From Takakia lepidozioides (lineage: Eukaryota > Streptophyta > Takakiopsida > Takakiales > Takakiaceae): 60,000 bases of DNA. Made by a program: the position numbers and the translations under genes. Shown here piece after piece: positions 52,050 through 60,000 of this stretch; position 1 is the first letter of the stretch; every line of letters starts with the position of its first letter. Below the pieces are notes generated by a model that saw nothing but the letters and a program-made list of their open reading frames with translations, did no database searches and was not told where the DNA came from. The DNA lies in the NCBI GenBank assembly GCA_030704615.1, contig CM060732.1, forward strand, positions 23,562,001-23,622,000, given 5' to 3'.

Positions 52050-52590
52050 AGGTCAGTTTTTTTTTCCGTAGTTCCAAAAGGCAATGGGGTGGCAGGTGAG
52101 GACCTGCAAGCAATTAGGGACTTTCTATGGAGACATACTGAGATATTGAGAGGGAGTGGGGGAATCTCCAACAGTTCGGCAGTAGGGATGGTCCAGGCTC
52201 TGCTGGAGTAGGAATGATCGCTCCTGCCCGCTGTTGCAGCAGCAGCTTGAAGCTGGCTCACGCCTGGATAGTCTTCACTTGGAAAATGTGCAAGTTCAGA
52301 TTGTGTGAGCAACTCATAACCTTCAACCAAACTGTCTAAACTGTCTTTTGGTTCTGTTGCAGGGAAGAACGGGCATTTATCAAGGCCACAGTCAAGTGGG
52401 GTTGTATTTCTGCATGCCTGTGCCTGTGGGAGAGGCGGCTGAGAAACAACCTTTTTGACTACAAGAGTGCAAATGTAACCTTCTTCCAGTTTCCCAATTG
52501 TGACAATGTGTTGCCTCTCTCTGGCTACACGATCTGGCGACAGTGACAACTTCCTCGAAGGGTCGGCATAGAATTTTGTCTGCCTTGGGA
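52050..52590 (-). CDS. Unassigned ORF right of the Harbinger-type element
   Basis: A minus frame is open from about 52585 to 52043, with ATG at 52549 (168 codons). Its text looks protein-like: KLSLSPDRVARERQHIVTIG, KLEEGYICTLVVKKVVSQPP, CGLDKCPFFPATEPKDSLDS. It may be one exon, because an AG acceptor (GGCAG) lies at the upstream edge near 52580. The last five or so codons run into the flank next to the transposon. I recognise no family. It could be a gene fragment left beside the insertion. Confidence 0.3.
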
Positions 52591-52733
52591 GTGCTGGTAA
52601 CTATCAGCCCTCACTAGGCTTACCGCGGGCTGGATTTTGCGCAAAGCAGAATTTTTTGTAACCTTGGGATATTCTGGTCTCAGACAGTCTCAGACAGTCA
52701 CAGGGTAACGACAACCTTCACTTCAACCAAACT

Positions 52734-52886
52734 ATGGTGAAGACTGGAGACTCAGCCTTCCCTCCACTGCCACAAAAGCATGAGAGACTAACACCAGTAC
52801 ATGCTTCAAAGCAAATACGTGTGAAGAAGAGGACAGTCTCGGATTTTTCGGGAAGTCCGGGCAGCTTCAAAAAACATCGTCGTTGA
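52734..52886 (+). CDS. Small basic ORF of 50 residues
   Basis: ATG at 52734, TGA at 52884-52886. The product is MVKTGDSAFPPLPQKHERLT followed by a basic half with KKRTVSDF and FKKHRR, resembling a nuclear-localisation type stretch. No homologue is recognised. Its length is compatible with chance, and no neighbouring exon was found to extend it. Confidence 0.2.
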   Translation: MVKTGDSAFPPLPQKHERLTPVHASKQIRVKKRTVSDFSGSPGSFKKHRR

Positions 52887-52889
52887 TGA

Positions 52890-53655
52890 TGTGGCACAAG
52901 AACACCTTATTCCCGCTCTACACTAAAACTAGTCTGCCACCTTCAGTCGTCACTATAACTTCACCCACATATGACAAATTACCTTCACCTCCCTACAGAG
53001 ATATTATTATTTTCCCAAGTCTCAAGTTAAAAAGAGCAAATGGGCAAATATACACATGCAAAAATGATGTAATGCTCAGATAATCCATGTGTATTAGAAC
53101 TTGCCAAAAGCTAACAATTTATAGACTTGAAGGAAAGATACTCTTACATGCCCATGGCTTACGCGGCGGGCAAATAGAGGACTTCTGAGGGTCAGCACCC
53201 CGCTCATCCCCCGACTTTCCTGTGAACTCCTCTTACACCAAGTTAAGACTACGAATTTTACCAAACACTGTTGACATGGCAAGGCCATATGTGCTTCTTT
53301 TCCCCTGCAAGTCTCAAGTAATGGTCCCCTTCCTCCAGGCTCAAGTGATCGATGGGTTGAAACCCACATTGGAGTCCCACTGGTGTGAAATCTGCAGGGT
53401 ACCTCTTTCCTGTTTGAATCCATAGGGGGGTCCGCCCCCTCTGCCGGCATTCTCCCTTGCATTTTAGAATTTAACTAGTAATGTGCTCATATGAATGAAA
53501 CTAGGAGGCATCAAGACTCGGGATGTGAGCTCCACTTTCCTAAGGAAAAACCCCTCTGACTCAATGCAACTGAAAGCTACTAAACCAGGCAGAAATGGGC
53601 ACGTGGATAAAACCCGCCAAGACTGTGACATCTGTGGTGAAGGACCCCTGAGGTT
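52890..53655. other. Gap downstream of polyamine oxidase
   Basis: About 770 bases, expected to include the 3' untranslated region of the PAO gene. Overlapping frames exist on both strands without domains. No repeat was recognised. Confidence 0.4.
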
Positions 53656-56600
53656 TCACATACGGGAAATCTGCAAGGGGGCCAAATCAAGTTCCTCTGC
53701 CATTACTGGCTGAAACACCTCCAAATCACAGCACCTGCCTGCAAAGCGTTTGCGGCACTCTTCAGCAGCCATGATCCCTGTGGCAAATGCACCATGCACA
53801 GTTCCCGGAAATCTCTGGCTCGTAGCCTCACCAGCCCAAAAGAGATTATCGACTGGCGCACGTAACCGCTCATACAAGTCATGCGGCTTTCCGACTGCAT
53901 CATAGCTGTAGCACCCCAGTGAGCTCGGATCTGTTCCCCAGTGTGAAACAAGATAACGGATCTGCTATGCCAACACTAAGTCAGAAGTGCTTCCTTCATG
54001 AGATGAGGAGTTGCTCCGTACTGTGTCAGCCATTATGGAGGGAAGAGTGCAGTAAAGCATACATTTCGGGTGTTTGGGAGCTGTGCAAGACAACCAAGAT
54101 TGGAATTACACAATACATTATTTCTGAAAAACACATACCGGCTCTGATGCATTGGGCAGAATTCTCTTGAGCTGCAAAACAGCAAAGCTGGCAGCCGCCT
54201 CATCAGACAACTTCTCTATGTCATTAGCAAGACGCCCTGCAGCCACACTGCTGTAGTCAGAACAGAAGACGATGGACACTAGCAAGGAGACATTTGCTAA
54301 CAGTCAAATACAAAGACTACAGCCCTACTACTGGCAATGTCATGAGCATGCTGCTCTTCTCTTTCTCTGAAGATGTTTATTATACTTATTCGTCCAAACC
54401 CCTAGCCAAACTCCAGGAGGGTAACTGCATCTTCTAATGGACATAGGCAAGGAGACCGTTGCTAGCCTGTCGCTGCTGGAACAATAACTGACAAAGACTA
54501 CATCCCTACTCCTGGCAATGTCACAAGCATGCTGCTCTTCTCTCTCTTGGTCTTAAGCTGTTATACATGTCCATACCCCAAGCTAAACTCCAGGAGGGTA
54601 ACCGCATACAGCATGCTGGGATAGCCAACTTCCACAAGGAACAGTAGTGAGTAAAATCTGTCAGGGAAGAAGAACATATCTACCTGCGGGCATGTAAACC
54701 AAGACAGGATGGCCAGTAGCCTTGTGAAGATTCAAAAAGTAGCTACACCCATATGATGTGGGAGCAACCACCCCCAGAAACTCAACATTGGGCCAGCACA
54801 CTGTGTCAAAATACAGCGCAATCTTGTTCTCATTTCCAACACCTAAATCAGCAATTGCTGTCTCCTTCCATTCTGGCAGTCTTGGTTCAAATCGCACATA
54901 GTTGCTTTTAAGCACACCCAAAGGCACTGCAACTACTACTGCATCAGTGTCAAACAGCTTTCCATCTTCTGTGGTAACTCGCACCCCAGGGAGCCGCCGA
55001 TTAACCTTTGTTACCCTGTCCACATATACATGAGTTCAAAAACTTATCTTCCTTCTACCCCCTTTCTACCCCTTGGCCTTTCTTACAGTTTAGAACAACA
55101 ATTTCGAAGTCATTGGTTCCCTGCCCCATTTTGTTGTTCACCCCTTATTGCATATAGAAGAGCCACAATTTGAAATGCATGTGTGTCATTGGGGGACCAC
55201 TTAACACCAAAAGAATATGAGTCCTAGAAAATCTGACACTAGCAAAACTAAAATTACAAGATTAACCATATATTTAATATGGAGTTCAGGATAGGCCAAA
55301 ATCAGACGTCCCTCTCGTGCTAAGTGTGTGTCTCCACCACAAAGGGACACCCAACCAGGTGATTCCTGGACAAGGATAATGGAATATATGTCAGAAAGAC
55401 TGCATTAAGTCAACGGCCAACGGACCAGACCTATGATTAAGACGAATGTCAAGGCCTTCAGAGAGGGAGATGATGACCGGCTCATAGCCTCTCACCATCA
55501 GACCATGACCACCACCCAGCAACTCTTCCTGCACACACACACATGGACTCATGATTGATCAACTATGCATCTCTTGTGCTCATATGCAGATTGGCACCAA
55601 AATATAACTCAAAAGATCTGTAGTACATACTCAAGGGACACTTGGAAGCGACTTGCCATAACCTGCCAAAGACTCATCATCTCTCAATACCTATAATATT
55701 CAGTTCTGAAGTAAAATCCAGCAACATTGACCAACCTGGGTCCAATGCTATCGTGCAACAGACTACATGGGATGGCTACCCCTTTAGATGCAATAGACAA
55801 CTATAGGTAGAGAAGCACGTGATTTCAGTAACTCTGTTTTAGCAGTTTGAAGATTACCTCATCCCAACTTTGCACAGAGATATTGTCAGCATCAGCTGCA
55901 AACCAGCCCTCCATGCGACACAAGTACCACTGCAAAACCTTATGTGCCATACCCTCTTGCCTGCATGGATTAAGCACTACATTTTAGTACTAAGCCTATC
56001 CATATATTCAGTAGCATTTTGCCCCCTTTCACAATTCCAGCCAAACTGAAATATTATGCCCTCCATGCCACACAAGTACCACTGCAAAAACTTATGTGCC
56101 ATACCCTCTCGCCTGCGTGGATTAAGCAGTACATTTTAGTAGTAAATCGATCCGTACGTTCAGCAACATTTTGCCCCCTTTCACAATACCAGCCTCCTCA
56201 AATCAAAGAACATTATGTCCCACCTAGATATAGCTAGCCATATTAATCAGAAGCCTGACTGGTAAAAATTCCCCACCTCAACTCAGGTCTTCTCTCCAAC
56301 ACCATTGAAAACGCCTTCATCACTGACATGTCATTGGGAAACTCTTCCCGAATTTTCTTCGTCTAGATATAAAAGCCAGTCAAACAGCATGTGACCACAA
56401 TTAGACTGAATAGATTGCGAACACCGTGATAACAAAAAATTTGGCTTCACAGAAGCTGTGAGAAAATCCTAATGGATGAATTGAGTACACAATACTTCTA
56501 TGCACCATGGTAAGAGAACTCCCAGCATGGACAAGTGCAAACACTACATCCAGGTACAGCAATGGGAATGTTGAATGATGAATGACAAATGCTTTACACA

Positions 56601-58668
56601 CACACCAACAGTGATTGTGCACTGACACAGAGAGGTAGAGGGACATGGAAAAGTGGGAAGATAAGTTTGATATCCATAAGCTCACAGACAGCAATACACG
56701 AAGACCTTACCTCTTCCAATAAGCTCTCAAACACTTCCCCAACTTCTGTGACAAGAGTTTGTGGAACTTGGTGACCTTCCATGTCAAAAAGCGCATAGCT
56801 GAACAACACCATCCCATTACAAACCAACTGTCAGGATTTCGCACTCAACATCCATGCCTTCATCACCCCACATGGTATACATCCCTACCACATGTATCAC
56901 TGTGAACCACTTCAGCACTCCCCTCAGAGGGTGAATGTACCCCACCTCTACAACATCTTGTATCTAGCCTGATTGATTCCAATCAGAACCAAAGACTAGC
57001 ACAAAATCAGCTGACCACACTGGTGGCAAAGCCAGACCACAAAGTGGCTGCCTGCATCGACCAAGAATAAGCAAGGCTAAATGACGAGGGAGGGTGCCAC
57101 CCCCTGGCATGCGAGGGAACGGGTGCAGCATGACATCACCTCTCTGAAGGTAAGGCGGTCAAGGATGGTTACTCGGCCCCGCTCCTTGCGACTAACCAAA
57201 GTTAGTCAGTCACCACCACACCTGCCCCTTTCATACCCTCTACACATTGCCCTAAACAATCCAACCAATGTAACGACTAGCTCAGTAATCACAGCACCCA
57301 GAAACCAGGGCTCATGTTTGGGCAGTGGTTGCCAGGATTTCCCGTGGAAAAGGCCGATTCCATGAGAAACTCTATAAAAGCCGTAGCAACCAATGGCCAA
57401 CAATCTAACCCTGGTTAGTGGGTGGGACACCAAGGTGGCTTCTGCTCCAGCCCTACAAATACCTACCCTCACCACACAATCATGTCTATAAATCTTGCTA
57501 CTGCAGAAAGGTAAGCCTGCTCCCAACTGCACTCTAAAAACATCATCTGCTTGTCAATCTGCGCAGCACAAGGATTGAACCCAACAAACTAGCACACTGT
57601 GCCTAGTACGGGCTCCCACAAAGAGCCCAGTACGAGCAACATATGTAATCCTGCACTGTTTCATAGTGGTGACAATCTATCCTTGTCCTAGCTACTGGAT
57701 GGTCCTCACTTTCCAGACGAAGTTCCAGATCCAGTAAGGACAGATTAACGGCTCCCCAATTGACCCTGGTGTGCAGAAGCGATACAGCAAAAAAGACACG
57801 TGTCTTAGATCTAAGTGATGCAAATCAATAAAGATTGAAGTCCCTGCCTCTCTAGATCATGATCGTAGAGCACCGAATTGTCTCCACTGGTCCGATACAA
57901 GGGTAACCGCAATTTCCCAATAACGGACGCCAAAGGATTCTCCTTACAGACTCCATGCAACCTGCCAAAGACCATAGTTTGTTAGCTCCAACACGCTCTA
58001 AAACTGCAGCTTGGATAGAAATGCACTTTGCACTCTAGGCACAGTTTTTGCAGAAATTTAAAATAACCACAATCAGTTTGAGCAACCATGGTATTACAAC
58101 CGCCTCCAACCATCTTAGCACCAAGCACGATGTCAACACATATCATACACAACATATTTGGAGGACAGAAGAGTTACCAAGATGCACCCATGTCGACAGG
58201 AAACCCAAAAGAGTAATCTGTATATACACGGCCTCCTATTCGATCCCGGGACTCCAACACGACAACCTGCAAAAGTGCAGAAGATGTCTCACACATTAAG
58301 CAGAAGCTTCTGATTCAAACACTCACAGCTTGATATTGAGTAGCTTTTTACTTCGACTCAGTTCCTGCTTAACTGGTTGACTGGAAATACACTACTATAG
58401 ATAGATTATTGAACACCAGAAGCTTCAACAGGAAAACTATAGGCTCAGTTGCCTTCCCTTCTGGAAAAACCTACTGCAAACAAGAATAGGACACCTGTGT
58501 ACCCAGATACCCTGGTGAAGAACAAAAACACTGAAACATGCACACGCTGTATGCGCCCGTGACCATGAGTACCTTACAGTGCGAGTTGTGCAGAAATCGC
58601 GCTGCTGCTAGGCCTGCGATTCCCGCACCAATTACAACCACCGAGGGGTAAGATGACGCTGCTGTCAT
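53656..58668 (-). CDS. PAO: Polyamine oxidase, peroxisomal (PAO2/3/4 type), 10 exons
   Basis: FAD-dependent amine oxidase that back-converts spermine or spermidine, releasing hydrogen peroxide. Exons on the minus strand: 58668-58573, 58266-58178, 57961-57848, 56798-56711, 56362-56277, 55960-55858, 55528-55431, 55015-54684, 54236-54139, 53961-53656. All phases agree and the protein is 469 residues, near the 490 of Arabidopsis relatives. Motifs: [17 protein letters not shown] (FAD), [117 protein letters not shown]. The last three residues, SRM, are a peroxisomal PTS1 variant known from plant PAOs. The ATG at 58668 is the first in frame before the FAD motif. Intron 3 has a GC donor. Exon 6 has a partial duplicate upstream. 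Confidence 0.95.
54282..54612. repeat. Tandem duplication in PAO intron 8
   Basis: Two diverged units of about 165-180 bp stand side by side (about 54282-54440 and 54447-54612). Both contain GCAAGGAGAC, CAAAGACTACA, GCATGCTGCTCTTCTCT and AACTCCAGGAGGGTAAC in the same order. They are noncoding and intronic. Confidence 0.8.
55906..56190 (-). repeat. Tandem duplication that copies half of PAO exon 6
   Basis: Two 152-bp-spaced units (about 55906-56040 and 56058-56192) share intron sequence, the exon 6 acceptor and the first 18 or so codons. The real exon reads [18 protein letters not shown]. The upstream copy reads [18 protein letters not shown] with its own CAG acceptor near 56115, then loses the frame of the family and lacks the exon's second half. 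The upstream copy is a decoy exon or pseudoexon. Confidence 0.85.
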
Positions 58669-60000
58669 TCTCACCCCACATGAGTCTGCAGAGATTTTGC
58701 CTTTTTTCAGTTAAAACTGTCCTCAAAAAGTTTGTATGAACATATAAAATACCTGGCTGTGGTAACAACCAGGCTGCATGAGGGGAGAACCAGTGCTGTA
58801 GCTGCTTTGTCCAGCAGTTACCAACCTGAAGGACAAGCCCAGCAGCACGTTGACAGGCCCTATCCGGAAACCTAATTAGCCTGACAAACATCTTCATTCA
58901 AATGACAGACACCTTGACATCGTTGATCCTGGTAGGGATCTGAATCCGGTTTTCAAGGAAAGCATTTTCAGTTCAAGAGAGAGTTATCGCCCAACACCAG
59001 GGTGTTAGAAAGCCATTCACTGAGGTGGCTCTCTGCCCAAATTCATGATTGGCAGTCCCAAAAATCCAGAAAAAGAGATGGCCAGTCTTAAATAGACCAG
59101 CTTACCAGTCTGTGATCTCTTGTCCCCGCAGATGTTGGATCAACAGTCTCGTTGGGTGATGAGAGATTGAGAGAGGGCGGGGTCAAGGAGGGACATCTCG
59201 TTCTATCATCAAAAGATCATGTTTTCTTTCCACAGAACTTTCATTTAGGGAATCTCCTTTTGCTAAAAACAGCAGACCTGCAGTCGAGGAAATCTGAGGA
59301 AAGAGACAAAGTAGTCTTTACTTAGAGACTGGCTTGGAGTCTGTGATTTGTTCTCGCTCCAGATTCCGGCTTAACGGTCTTGCTGGGGAAGAGAGAAATA
59401 GAGAAGGAGGGGGTCATGGGCGGGACACCAGGCCATTCCTCGTGGATAAACATATTTCAGTCGAGAGGATTTTCGTTCTGAAAATCCTTAGCCAAAAACA
59501 CCAGAATAACTGGCAGTCGGGAGAATTTGAGAAAAGAGAAAGGTAGTCCCTTTAAAGAGACTGGCTTAACAGGTCTTGCGGGGGAAGAGGTAAAGAGAGA
59601 TATAGGGGGCTGGACGCCAGCCCACTTGATCCATCATGGAAAGATCATGTTTCCATACAACAACAACAACTTGATTTTCTCCTTGGCCCGAAAAGAAAGC
59701 AGGTGTCAGTCAGACGCAGCACGAATGAGGGCAAAATATTATAGGTTCAACCGAGGGCGGATGAAAACAGAAACACACCGGAGTGGCGGGAATTAAGTTG
59801 TTCCGTGGGCGCCATAGATGGCGTTGGGTGCGTTGCGAGTGACCTTCCAGTTGCGAAGCTTCAAAAGTGCGCCTCGGGTGACACAAAGATATACAGGCAC
59901 TCATGCAGGGAGAGGATTAGAGACGGGGAAAGAGAAAAAGATAATGCTCAGATCAGGATCTCCCACAACCAGACGGACAAGGAGACGCACGGCCTCGGAC
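58669..60000. promoter_or_regulatory. Upstream region of PAO with a three-unit repeat
   Basis: No gene was recognised upstream of the PAO start to the window edge. The region 59100 to about 59720 is built of three diverged head-to-tail units: 59100-59330, 59331-59562 and a shortened one from 59563. Shared blocks include GGCTTA or TCTGTGAT, a CTTG/CTGGGG junction, GAGAGA-rich purine runs, GGAC, ATCATGTTT and a closing AGAGACT. 5' untranslated exons or introns may lie between 58670 and 59100. Confidence 0.55.

Overview
The window is nuclear DNA from a land plant. It carries intron-rich genes with GT-AG splice sites, two PPR loci, plant-type glutathione reductase and peroxisomal polyamine oxidase, L1-type LINE fragments, and DNA transposons with plant-type target-site duplications. 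No rRNA, tRNA, CRISPR or bacterial operon was seen. The PLS-type PPR remnant and a subfamily-III-like CHD remodeler, a class I would not expect in flowering plants, make me favour a seed-free plant (moss, lycophyte or fern). That placement is inference.

Layout. (1) 1-1997: the 3' part of an unrecognised gene (-) and an intronless linker-histone-H1-like gene (+). (2) About 2.8-10.74 kb: a decayed L1-type LINE whose endonuclease part is inverted relative to its reverse transcriptase. It is interrupted by a 719-bp Mutator-like MITE with a 9-bp target duplication and by a segment carrying a broken E-class PPR gene. (3) 11.7-17.25 kb (+): glutathione reductase, 11 exons, 556 residues. (4) 18.7-31.7 kb (-): a 24-exon CHD remodeler of about 1812 residues. 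(5) 33.4-37.2 kb (+): a six-exon P-class PPR gene divergent from the CHD gene. (6) 39.3-41.5 kb (-): histone chaperone ASF1, three exons, 173 residues. (7) 42.7-48.7 kb (+): mitochondrial trans-2-enoyl-CoA reductase, 10 exons, 383 residues, divergent from ASF1. (8) 50.9-52.0 kb: a PIF/Harbinger-type element with an internal ORF that ends in a perfect splice donor. (9) 53.7-58.7 kb (-): a peroxisomal polyamine oxidase ending in SRM, 10 exons, 469 residues, with a partly duplicated exon. Degenerate repeats lie upstream of it.

Exon models were built by hand from reading frame, GT/AG (or GC/AG) sites, phase agreement and protein-family alignment from memory. For GR, CHD, ASF1, MECR, PAO and the P-class PPR gene all phases agree and the summed coding length is a multiple of three. 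Three of the genes concern chromatin (H1-like, CHD, ASF1). The others serve redox balance, mitochondrial fatty-acid synthesis, organelle RNA and polyamine catabolism. Nothing shows that they work as one system, so the locus reads as ordinary plant gene space with nested transposons.
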